From NCBI GenBank assembly GCA_900642245.1, contig CAAAJI010000002.1, forward strand, positions 523,365-587,364: a DNA stretch of 64,000 bases, written 5' to 3'. Position numbers and translations under genes: made by a program. Of the stretch, positions 1-9,801 are shown piece by piece (position 1 is the first letter of the stretch; each line of letters starts with the position of its first letter). Origin of the DNA: Fragilaria radians. Its lineage: Eukaryota; Bacillariophyta; Fragilariophyceae; Fragilariales; Fragilariaceae. Under the pieces are notes generated by a model. The model saw only the letters and a program-made list of their open reading frames with translations. It was not told the DNA's origin and did no database searches.

Positions 1-2576
1 AATTACATCTTATATTCTGTGGATGTCAAAAAGAAATTTCTTTTGTATTCCTTAACAAACAAATCATTTTCAAAAAGAGAGTTGAGAACTTCTAAGATGC
101 CCATTTATCAGAAATTGAAACCTCGTCATCATCCCCATTACTTTGGCAACAAATAGATCCAAAATGATTTGATTGTGCAAAATATTACAGACTTCTATCA
201 ATCATATACAATTGACCAACGATCCACGGTAATCTACTTTATTCCACAACCTAATCCGGAATTAGAATCTACCTTTAAGCAATTCTATAGAGATTTCAAA
301 ACTGCAATACGACTACTTGCTATAAGAAATAAGGGAGAAGCTATTCACTGGCTTTGCATGTGGGAAATTCTTGCGATTTTGAAAAAATCCCATGATTCAT
401 GGCATAGCAAGCATTTAGAAAGCCACGGTTGATCATACCAGGAAAAGCAAAATCAAAGTTTTTCTACCTAATATTTTTTGTAAGTTCACATACCAAAACA
501 GATTTCAAATTGTAGCAACGTAAAGAGTCTTCCCCAATTACGATTAAGCATATTTACCTATTATTTGATATCAGAGGAGATAACTTATCTTTCTTCCTTG
601 TCCAGTCAGAAGAGAACCTTGCCTTTCAAAGATCAGGTACCTTTAACCATCTGCTTCTGCAAAATCCCTCCCATTACCTGAAATCTTGAATTCTTGAGCT
701 ATCATGCTAAAGGAAAGTGCAAATCCACCGTATCCTACTTGCCTCAAGAAAAGCAACAACTGTTATCAGACGTCTGCCATGGTACCTTTTTCCTGTAACT
801 CTCCTGAAACCTTCATTGCCTTTGATCATGTAGTGCAATTCGTGAAAGCTGCCCTTTGGTGATGAGAATTCATATCATAATCATCATCTCCTAACGTCAG
901 GGCTCCAGAGGCTTCTCCACGTTGTACCCGGTGCATCTTCGTGGACGTCAATCGCCTTTTTGCCCTGAGTCAACGTATCAATTACGGAACTCTAACATAG
1001 AGATCTAGGCCTTGAACTATTGTTGTCATGGCAAAACTCTTCACAAGCTAGAGGCTAATTCCTAAATAAGTCAAACAATACATTTTATTGTGCAAAAACT
1101 CTTCAATGATATCAATTTCCTGTTAATTTCCTTTTCAAATATCACTCAAATTTTGATGGCGTGTCTTTCTTCTTTACCTTGATATGCCAATTATAGATAA
1201 GGCATTGTGCACAAGTAACAATTATTCATGTCAAAGCAAATTAATAGAATAAACTTAATATTTTTCTGCTTTGTTGATTTGCTTACAGCTTTGAGGCAGA
1301 TAGCATTTTATACATAGTACCTTGTTATAGTGAAATCCGCTTTTTTATGAGACCAAATGATTGCGTTCAGAAAGTCTAATAGTGAGTAATTTTAGGAGAG
1401 TTGGATTAAAAACGTTGTATAAAATGCTCCATTTTTTTGATACGCAGATGCTTCTACGATTAAAATTTTGGGTTTTATTTAACTTTTTATTGTTAGCAAG
1501 TTAAAAGGCCGTTTCTCAATCATCTAGCTGCTATTCAACAAGGATTATTTCCTATAGTTAGGTTTGAGGTGCTTGGTATGGAAAACATCATACACATGGC
1601 CGAAACGGATGTCTTACGCGTTTAGAAGTTTTCGAGTTTGCATCAATTCAATTCGGCAAGGCTTCAAGCAGAGAAATTATGCTGCTTTGGTAGCAACTGC
1701 ATGGGTATTTTGTAGCACTTACCACATGACTCTGCAAGGAGCATCAGTACAACAACTGTGTGGCCATGAAGTGTCGATAAATAATGAGTTTCAGGGAATC
1801 AGGCTTTAATTGAATCGTAAAAGGGAATTATGCACACACCAAGCGAATTTTGCATAACTACGCCGTAGTGAGAACTCTTGACTGACTTTACAGCGATATT
1901 TGAAATTAATAATTGGATATACTGCTTCACGGGCAGTACGAGACAACGTCCAATTTACAAAATGTATCCTTTGCCTCAGATGGTTTCAAAATGTCAGATC
2001 CCGGAATAGTAATAATATGGAAGACTTTTTCTGAAATTTTGATGATGCTAGGAAGAAAGATATTAACAGATTATCTAGCTAAGAAATGAGGTGGTCAATA
2101 AAATTCTCTCTACTGCATCCATGAGAATGAATATCTCAATGTCTAAATTCAGATGAGCAAAGATTTTTTTCGTGGTGAGATGTATGTCCATATTATTAAC
2201 CTTATAGTAGTAAGTTTTGGGAAGGCTTTACTGGATTTGTATGTTGCGTGTAAGCGGTTAATGCCTTACTACGTACACAAGAAAATTTTTGCCTCCGCCA
2301 CCGACATCACCAATATTGTTGATTATTTTGCAAACCACTAGCTTTGAAGCGAATGCAATAAGAGGAAGCAATCGATTAAGACAAATCTGAAAGGACTGAG
2401 AAGAGCTGCTATTGAAAGCGTTCGGATCCAGATTGAATTAGCGACAATAGATCTTTTGGGGTTCAATCGAAAAAGTATCGATTCATTGGCTATTCGGCAT
2501 TTTTCTGTCTACGTAATCTCCAGTATTGTGATCACGTGCTCGAAAATTGGGAGGTGCAGTGAAAAAATATTTCACC
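1..2576. other. Gene-poor left end; no recognisable gene
   Basis: This AT-rich stretch holds only short open frames that lack ATG starts or family motifs. A stretch at 169-432 stays open for 87 codons with fairly protein-like composition (an aromatic-rich WLCMWE segment) but begins at TTG and matches nothing I recognise. It could be an eroded transposon or gene fragment. The last 200 bases before 2577 are the likely promoter and 5' leader of the SET-domain gene. Confidence 0.4.
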
Positions 2577-5500
2577 ATGGCATCAGATATCAACATGGGA
2601 GTGGATCTATCTATATCGGGAACAGATGTTTTTGACTTTGGCTTGGATCACAATGAACCTCCTCCTGCTGATAAGCGAAAGGATACGTATGAGGAAATCA
2701 TGGGGATCGGGGAGCGCGGGAATAAGTCATTGTCAAATAGATTAGTCTCTTTTCGCGACTGGTTGGATCAAGATGCTAATGTGGTAATTCATCCACACCT
2801 TTGTATAGTGAACGGGGAGGCAACTGACGGAACGAAGAATGCTCCAGTCCTGTCATATGGGCCTCCGCCAGGTGTCAACACAGCAAATAATAATCAAGCC
2901 GAAGGCAGAATTGGCGTCATTGACAGCGAAGCCGATCAGGCACTTTACGACCGATCCATGGGTTGCCAAGTACGTGCAACGAAAGAAATTAAAAAAGACG
3001 ATGTGCTTCTTATAGTTCCTCGTCAAGCGATGGTAACTCCTGATTTAGTAGCAGCTAGCGATGCCGGCCGCGCAGTTTTGGCATGTATTGAAACGGGAAA
3101 TGATAATTTGACCCATTTTTGGGATCCATTTGAAAACACAGCGACCTTAGAGATGAATTTCCAGGAAAAAATAGGACTCTGCAATGGAACACAGCTATTA
3201 GTCAAGATTTTGCAGGAACGCAAAAAGGCTGAAACAGCGGAAATGAAATCGTTGCAATTATTGGAGCAAGCAATGCAAAATTTTTCCGGCCTTGTCGCAG
3301 TAGGACGAAGTAAGTTAGTTCTGCCATTTACCTTGGCTGCATGGGGGAAAATATCAACCAGAGCTGTCATACTTGCCTTTTTAATTCACCAGAGATTTTC
3401 CGACTCGATAAAACCTGAAATCAGAGGGGTTGCTGTTGAGATTTCCGAAGAGATGGATGATTGTCAAAGTTGCCTATCTTCATCTGCAGAGTGTTTTGTA
3501 CCACAAGCATCACCAATCAGTTTTGGTCCATATGCTCGAATTCTTCCCTCCGCTGTCTCTTTACCCATTTGTTGGAAGCGAAATGAGTTAGCACTTTTTT
3601 CTCAGTGTGTTCCGGGGATTAAGCCACTGCAGGAAGTAGCTAGAATGACACTATTGTTGGCCTCAGAATTTGTTGCTCTTGTTGATGCCGGCATTTTGCA
3701 TCGCTTTCCGAGTGTTTTCCCTCGTGGACTCATTACGTGGGAGCGTTGGGTATGGGCGGCATCAGTGTATACATCTCGTGTTCTTCCTGCATCAATGTAT
3801 CTAAACAAAGAAGATGAAAATGCACATTCTCATAAGCCAGCTAACCCAACTTTATTTCAGTCTGATGCCGCGGTTTGGACTGAACTCGGAGTTATGATTC
3901 CATTTCTTGACATGCTAAACCATGAAGTTGATGCCGCTCAAGTGGTCTGGGAACCTGCTTCCTTTTGCGTTGAAGGAGAGACTGCTGAGTCATTACCCAA
4001 GGCAATATCCCATAAGCGCGTTAAGAAGGGGTCAGAGCTTTACTGCAACTACGGCCCGAATTTAACAAATGAGCACCTGATTCTTCAATATGGCTTTGGC
4101 CTCATAAATAATCCCTCCGACGAAGCAAGGATGGGTTGGAGCTTGGCAGATTGTGTTGGTAATATTGAGATTCCGAAGGATTATATTCCTCCATTCCGAA
4201 TATTTGACTTCGAAACTAGATCTCAGGAATCCTCTCCGGACATTAATTCTTTTTCAGAATCAATAGAGAAAAAACAGGTTTTTGAGTCGTCAGACCCGTT
4301 AGATATTAAAAATTGGTGGACAGACGCCCGTCTGTCGCTCCTTAATCGCCAAGCTCTCATTGGTGACAGCACTCTTGCTAGTTTGACTGCAGGTAAAAAA
4401 ATGATTACAGCAGCTTTGAATGATGGCTCGTACCATCCACATCTCTTAGCAGCTGCAGTAGTCGCAACCATGGATGAGGCAAGAGTTCGGTATTTAGACG
4501 GATTGAGCAATTCTGAATCTGAAAATGGGACCAATCCCTTGGCCATCGGAAAGTCTCATCAAATGGTCTTGAGAGCATACCTTGCATTCCATTTCACTGG
4601 GAAACTTGAAAAGCTTCTGAAAAACTTAAATAACGGTCTAAAAGGTCATTTTGATGATGTAAATATTTGGATAAAAGGATCGGATGGTACAGAGGTGAAA
4701 TCAGATCAGAGTGAGAAAACTGAGGGTTGGAACAAATTCTTCGAGGCCAAAGCATACGTTACATCGGCTGCGGTGGAGAAACGTTTTTATCCAGTATCCC
4801 CAGAGAGTTGCGTGTTGGCTTTGTACGATGGTCAAGTACGAGCATTGTATAAGTCCATCGAAGGCCTTGAGACAATGGAAAAGTTTCGGGCCGGTGTCCT
4901 TCGTCAACTAGAGGATTTAGATTTTAACATTCTATCCGACGATGATATCTCTCAAGAGGACACAAGTGCTGTAAACGAAGGATTTTCAATCAAAGAAGAT
5001 GATATTGAGAGCTTAAATAAGCCAGAAGATGGACCTATCGTTGATGAAGATGGAGTAAACGGGAAGAGTAAGGAAAAGAGCAAAACCAAGAATAGGCGTC
5101 GTAACCGGAAAAAGTCAAATGGAGGAGACAATCGAGGATTACCAATAAGCGGTATTGATGGACGCCCTGCAATCAAACTTCACATTGGAAATCTTGCATA
5201 CTGCACCTTGGCATCAGACTTGTTTGAATATTTTGCCTCAGCCTACGGTCGCGAAAGTGTTCTTGAGTGTCACATCCCAACGGAAAGAGAAACAGGACGG
5301 TCTCGTGGGTTTGGATTTGTAACAATGCCCGAAGCAGCTTCCTTACAAGCTTTGCAACCTGGCAAAAAACATGAAGTTCACGGTAGAATTCTGAAAATAG
5401 CAGAGAGTAGTTCCGCTGGTTCAGCTAATCGAAACAGGGGCCCGGGTATTAATACCATCGTAGTAACTGATAGATGTGCTCGATGTGGATACCGCCCTCG

Positions 5501-6269
5501 ATATTGTGTGTGCCCAGTTCCAGATATTCCAGCCTTCAATGGTGTACCTGGTCGTTTCCCGCACCCACCTGATATGCGGGGGCCTGAATTTCCTGATACA
5601 CGTGGAAGGGGTGACCCTGAATATGATTATTATGGCGGTAGCCACCGTAGAGATCGGGAGCGAGGAAGAGAGTCATTTAGCCCTAGTCCTGTACATCATC
5701 GTTCAGGAATCAGGGGTCCTCGAGACTGGGAATACGAATGGCGAGGTTATGATTATGATCGGTCTAGAAGAAGTCGGTCTCCCAGTTACGGTCATGAACG
5801 AGAAAGGGACCGTGACAGGAGCCGACGACGATCAAGAGATCGTGATAAGGACAGAGATCGTGATCGTGATAGAGAAAGATCACGTGAGAGGAGACGCTCA
5901 CACGAAGATAGACGTTCATCTCGATACAGCCGAAGTCGAAGTCCTGTTGAAGAAGAACCTGAAGTAGCCAGGCCTTCGAGACGAGATCGAGATTACGACC
6001 GCCGCAGTGGCAGTGTTAAGGGTGCAGGCGAGCATATAGTTGATTCTAAGATTATGAGTGACACAGAAAGTATGACACCTACTCCAATCGGTTTGGAGAG
6101 GAAGCGGAGTCGTGAAAGCCGCCGTCGAAGCCGGAGTCGAAGTGCAAGTTGTAGCCGCAGTGGTAGTAGAAGTCGGAGTAGAAGCCGAAGCCGAGATCGT
6201 GGGAAAAGTGGAAAAAGGAAGCGGAGCAGCAAAAAGGAGGGGAAGAAACGAGATCGTAGTCCACATTAG
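2577..6269 (+). CDS. SET-domain methyltransferase fused to RRM and RS domain
   Basis: Intron-free gene of 1230 residues. I chose the ATG at 2577 because it sits in a strong CACCATGG context; the frame opens 30 nt earlier only from TTG. The N-terminal half is a class VII SET protein of the SETD3/Rubisco-LSMT type. It has a split SET domain with DMLNH near residue 445, the NYGPNLTNEHL..YGF signature near 495, and a following helical region like the Rubisco-LSMT substrate-binding domain. Residues about 865-940 form an RRM with RNP2-like LHIGNL and RNP1-like RGFGFV. A CARCGYRPRYCVC zinc-knuckle-like motif follows near 966. From about 1020 to the end the protein is Arg/Ser/Asp-rich (RS, RD and RE dipeptides), as in splicing factors. 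It is probably a nuclear lysine or histidine methyltransferase acting on RNA-processing proteins. SET, RRM and RS parts are seen; substrate is inference. Confidence 0.85.
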   Translation: MASDINMGVDLSISGTDVFDFGLDHNEPPPADKRKDTYEEIMGIGERGNKSLSNRLVSFRDWLDQDANVVIHPHLCIVNGEATDGTKNAPVLSYGPPPGVNTANNNQAEGRIGVIDSEADQALYDRSMGCQVRATKEIKKDDVLLIVPRQAMVTPDLVAASDAGRAVLACIETGNDNLTHFWDPFENTATLEMNFQEKIGLCNGTQLLVKILQERKKAETAEMKSLQLLEQAMQNFSGLVAVGRSKLVLPFTLAAWGKISTRAVILAFLIHQRFSDSIKPEIRGVAVEISEEMDDCQSCLSSSAECFVPQASPISFGPYARILPSAVSLPICWKRNELALFSQCVPGIKPLQEVARMTLLLASEFVALVDAGILHRFPSVFPRGLITWERWVWAASVYTSRVLPASMYLNKEDENAHSHKPANPTLFQSDAAVWTELGVMIPFLDMLNHEVDAAQVVWEPASFCVEGETAESLPKAISHKRVKKGSELYCNYGPNLTNEHLILQYGFGLINNPSDEARMGWSLADCVGNIEIPKDYIPPFRIFDFETRSQESSPDINSFSESIEKKQVFESSDPLDIKNWWTDARLSLLNRQALIGDSTLASLTAGKKMITAALNDGSYHPHLLAAAVVATMDEARVRYLDGLSNSESENGTNPLAIGKSHQMVLRAYLAFHFTGKLEKLLKNLNNGLKGHFDDVNIWIKGSDGTEVKSDQSEKTEGWNKFFEAKAYVTSAAVEKRFYPVSPESCVLALYDGQVRALYKSIEGLETMEKFRAGVLRQLEDLDFNILSDDDISQEDTSAVNEGFSIKEDDIESLNKPEDGPIVDEDGVNGKSKEKSKTKNRRRNRKKSNGGDNRGLPISGIDGRPAIKLHIGNLAYCTLASDLFEYFASAYGRESVLECHIPTERETGRSRGFGFVTMPEAASLQALQPGKKHEVHGRILKIAESSSAGSANRNRGPGINTIVVTDRCARCGYRPRYCVCPVPDIPAFNGVPGRFPHPPDMRGPEFPDTRGRGDPEYDYYGGSHRRDRERGRESFSPSPVHHRSGIRGPRDWEYEWRGYDYDRSRRSRSPSYGHERERDRDRSRRRSRDRDKDRDRDRDRERSRERRRSHEDRRSSRYSRSRSPVEEEPEVARPSRRDRDYDRRSGSVKGAGEHIVDSKIMSDTESMTPTPIGLERKRSRESRRRSRSRSASCSRSGSRSRSRSRSRDRGKSGKRKRSSKKEGKKRDRSPH

Positions 6270-6368
6270 AATCTGGAGATCACGCTTTCAATGAAATTGA
6301 ATAATTAACAAGGCTTTTTTGTTAGATTAGATTCTAATGCATTAAAGTCTAAATTGCTCTAAATTCTT

Positions 6369-7728
6369 CTATGTTAAAACGGACAATCCTTCCATCCGAT
6401 ACCTTGAATTCAAGTCATCCTGGCTTACGTAGCAACCTGAAACAGCTCGAGGAGAGCCTGGTGAGACTTGAAAGGCATGCCTTCCATGTAAGCATCTCTT
6501 TCGATTGAAACGACGTTAGATATTATTCCCACTCTTCTCGTTCAGTCATATTGCTTACCTGATTCTCAAGTATAATGGTGTCTCCTGGTCTAAGCTTAAT
6601 AACAAGTCGTATGCTATCCCTGCTCAAAATTGAATCCCATTTTGCATGAGCGTGCGCCAACTCCTCATAAAACAATTCATAGTGTACGGAATCGTTTTCT
6701 AAATAGGAAGGGAGATCTGGAAGTCTATCTAGGTCATTGTGTCTAATGCCTATGACTTCACCAGAACAGGCATTTATTAATTTCCCCGATGCTTCTAGAT
6801 GCCAACCAGTTTCGTGGTCAATGCAGTGATACCTTCGAGGTGTTGATGACATGATTTGGAAGGCACGAGGGTCCTCGTTACGAAGAATATCACAGGCTGC
6901 TAAGCCATCCGCATAAACGCTTTCTCCTCCTGATGCTGCAGGTTGAATCATGGTAAATATTTGCAACCCTGGAGGAGACTGCAAATAAGTCATATCCGTA
7001 TGCAAGGGTAAGCTTCCTTGTCCATATGCTGAGTCAGCTACGCTAGTTCCTTCCGGTTGTACATCTGATGTAGTAAACCATACAGTCCCATAAAGTGTCC
7101 GTAGTGGTCCATCTGTCCCATTTGAAAGTACGATCTCTCTTCCCCCATTTCGGTATGTCTCTATCAATGACGCAGAAATTTGATTTTTCTTTGATGAACC
7201 CGACACGGCTGAAGCCATAGCAGCAATTGCTGCTCCTCCGTCATTGATTGGAGTTTCTTTTACAAGTAGAATACCGTAATCATAAATTGTTCGTAATGCC
7301 CGGCTCATTCCATCTTCATCGTATATTAATCTTTCAAACTGTATCGACATTGTGTCGGAATTTCTTACGTCAACCTCTTTCAGGCCAGTCCATAGTTTGC
7401 GAGTCATAACAGGCTTTTTCCATCTGCGAAGATTTTGCTCGATCCAGGTAGACGAATAATTCGTGGTGACACCATCTGCCCAGTCCACAACATAGTGACT
7501 TCCTTTCCTTTTTGACGACTTTATCGCATATCGGTTGTTAAGAAATTGATTGCTAATTGGCTTTCCGTTGTCTCTGTCAAATTGAATATCAATACGTTGT
7601 TTCGTGGCAGGGTCAAAGTTTATCTCATGGCTATCTCGAAGGAACCGCTTTGGAAGTGCTACTTCTGCGAGAGTCGAGTACATTCGGTTTGTTATACCTG
7701 CGCAAGCCCTAAATAGTTGGAGTCTCAT
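6369..7728 (-). CDS. Gamma-butyrobetaine / trimethyllysine dioxygenase family (TauD-like)
   Basis: Two exons on the minus strand: 6559-7728 and 6369-6497, with a 61-nt intron (6498-6558) in phase 0, giving 432 residues. The family uses Fe(II) and 2-oxoglutarate to hydroxylate trimethyllysine or gamma-butyrobetaine in carnitine synthesis. The N-terminal domain has the W.DG...Y..W.. pattern of this family. The HTD metal motif is at residues 243-245 in LPLHTDMTYLQSPPG. The third iron ligand, His394, lies in RCLHGRHAF and is encoded by the small last exon; without splicing the frame stops after ENQ. The Arg-rich start (MRLQLFRACAGITNRMYS) looks like a mitochondrial leader, fitting carnitine metabolism. 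The N-terminal zinc cysteines of animal BBOX1 are not obvious, so choosing between the two substrates is not possible. The gene ends about 100 bp from the convergent SET gene. Confidence 0.85.
6498..6558 (-). other. Intron of dioxygenase gene (61 nt)
   Basis: On the minus strand it runs GTAAGC ... CGAAAG. Removing it joins ENQ to RCLHGRHAF in phase 0 and restores the catalytic distal His. Reading through gives 11 unrelated residues and a stop. Confidence 0.9.
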
Positions 7729-8781
7729 GGTGATTAGCAGAATTTAATATTTATCCATGCGTCGTCGTTACAAATACTCGTCCATTTCTAAAAAAAGTAA
7801 TCCTGAAAGAGAAGTCAAAAATCTGGACGTCACGTAGGTAGGACTAGTATTGCCACAATTTACGTTTACCCACTGACACCTATTTCCAATAAAGTTTTGG
7901 TGAGCGGTTTCCCACCAAGTTCATCCTTAGTTTCCAAGCCAAATCTTAAGCTACATTTCTAATTCTAGCCTGACCAAGCCCTTTTCAAAATCTGTTATGA
8001 TTATTCCTTTGCCCAATACTGAAACATTTGATTACCTTGAAGCTTAGTCACTATATAACTGACACATGCTTCATCCGCAATGTAATCTAGCTTCAGTACA
8101 TTCACTGCTTTTGCTTCATAAACACGCTAACCTTGCATCGCATTTTGTTTCCTATTCAGTACACTTGCAAAGATTGCTTGTGTTCAAGATAGCTGTCATT
8201 TTTTTATCTATCTTTAGTGCTGAACGATCTAGTTCCACATGTAATAGCCTAAACTTCTGTTCATATCTCTAAAACCCTTATCCCCAATGCGACCTTTAAG
8301 TTTAGGCATCCCAATGGGAACATTCATTCCAGTGTCTGGATAAAAATCTTTCAAAGTAAAGTGGTCCTCAAAAGGATGGATAGAGCAATTGAGATTGACG
8401 TAACTGCAACAATTTTGCCTTTAGAGAACGTCTTGATGTACAATAAATCCGTGTATGTGCCCCAAATGTACTTCTCTTGTGCATACCTTGTAGATACTCA
8501 TGGTAGATGTTGCAAAAACAGAATATTATCGCCCTGCTTCTTTGCTCCAAGGGCAACAAATCAAATACATGCTGAGTGCAAAGGATTACTATCATGATGT
8601 TTCCCTTGTAAGCACATAAGAGCGTTTGAATAGGAAAGCAAAAATCGCTTAATGCATGATATGAATCTTGATTTCAGAGTCCATTTCTATGCCATAGAAG
8701 AAGTTAACATCATTAACATTTCACAAATGATGACATCAGATGTAACAAAAGAATGTCACATGAAACATTTGTATGGACACA
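7729..8781. other. Intergenic, no gene seen
   Basis: This stretch holds the likely promoter of the dioxygenase (minus strand) and then AT-rich sequence with only short, motif-free open frames. It ends at the dispersed repeat that starts at 8782. Confidence 0.5.
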
Positions 8782-9709
8782 CTAGTAGTTGGTGCTTGCT
8801 TCGCTCCGCAGAATTAATTTTCTTTACAAAAGAGAATGCATCATTGAATTTCTGCGTATATGTTTCTAGCAAAAACAATGACGGGGATTTTTATGATTGC
8901 CATTTGTGAACCTAGAATTTGCACGTCATACAATCTGATGCATGAGACAGCATTTAAGTCTTACTATATGACATAGCATGTCATTGGTATCTAGAATTAC
9001 ATTCAATATTACAGAACTTAACATATACAATTGATTTAGCATTGACTTTAGGAAGGCAGTCATGTCATTTTTTACTATGAAAACTATGGTTTAAAGACAT
9101 AAGTTTTGCTTTTTCTTGCGTTGCTGTTATAGAATTACTGCTACTCTTTATCAATATCAAGGATTGTTGTTGGAAAAATCATAATAATGTTCTTGATGTA
9201 GAGTCAGCATCATTGTTTTGTTAACTTAAAAAATGTATTCTTTATTTGTTTGAAAGTTTAAAAATGAGACAAATTAAGGATTACTACGATAAGAATCATC
9301 CCATACATACCACCATATTATTGATCCTTATGATTAATGTATTTTAAACCACTTATAATTAGGCTTAAGATTAAGGAGCACAAAAGATCTTTTTTTCAAA
9401 TGTTTTGAAGGAATTTCATACTGCTATAGACTATGATGAAAATTTTGATTGCATTTGAATGAGAATTGCGTTAAATATTCTACAATTTACAACTGAAAGT
9501 CTCAACAACATTCTAGTTTGTAAATGTTAAATGTAGGACGGGTACCGATTGAATCAGCGATATCCATAGTGAATGTCGTCGCTCACTACTCTGTACACTC
9601 TGTACTCGTACTCGATCACTTTCTCGAGTATTACTGTACTATCAAAACGCACAAGGGTTAAGGGGTAGCACCGGCCAAATCGTAAGTGAAACTTTTTTAG
9701 TAGTGTAGA
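8782..9709 (-). mobile_element. Dispersed repeat copy A, Helitron-like ends
   Basis: A 928-nt copy read on the minus strand. Its 5' end is TCTACACTA at 9709-9701, preceded by A. Its 3' end is CTACTAG at 8788-8782, followed by T. Its inner part aligns with copies at 21907-23357 and 61340-62112. Shared blocks include the stretch around AGAATGTTGTTGAGACTTTC (near 9520), GCAAATTCTAGGTTCACAAA (near 8920) and the end block GCAAGCACCAACTACTAG. No long open frame, terminal inverted repeat or target-site duplication is visible. The A|TC...CTAG|T borders fit a non-autonomous Helitron; an unclassified repeat is the alternative. Repeat status is seen directly; class is inference. Confidence 0.7.
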
Positions 9710-9792
9710 TTTTCTGAATGCTACAATAGGGTTCGAAGTAACATTAGGATAAAAGTGCTACGCTACGAGTCACGAAGGGAAAGAAAAATCAA

Positions 9793-9801
9793 ATGAAATG
9801 A
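9793..9801 (+). promoter_or_regulatory. Two-codon upstream ORF overlapping the next start
   Basis: The sequence ATGAAATGA places a minimal start-Lys-stop frame at 9793 whose stop overlaps the main ATG at 9798 in another frame. Such an arrangement can lower or regulate initiation at the second ATG. It matters only if the transcript starts upstream of 9793, which cannot be seen here. Confidence 0.35.

Noticed and set aside
2547..2576. Ten-codon extension of the SET protein from TTG
   Set aside because: Eukaryotic initiation favours the ATG at 2577, which has a strong CACCATGG context.
5421..6266. Several long antisense and alternative-frame ORFs over the RS domain
   Set aside because: They are by-products of repetitive CGA/AGA/TCG codons in the real frame.
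8782..8830. The repeat end read on the plus strand contains GTGCTTGCTTCG, identical to the 5' stem start of U6 snRNA
   Set aside because: The match is only 12 nt; copies differ inside it, the closing half GGCAGCAC is absent, and no ACAGAGA box follows. I treat it as chance or a distant trace.
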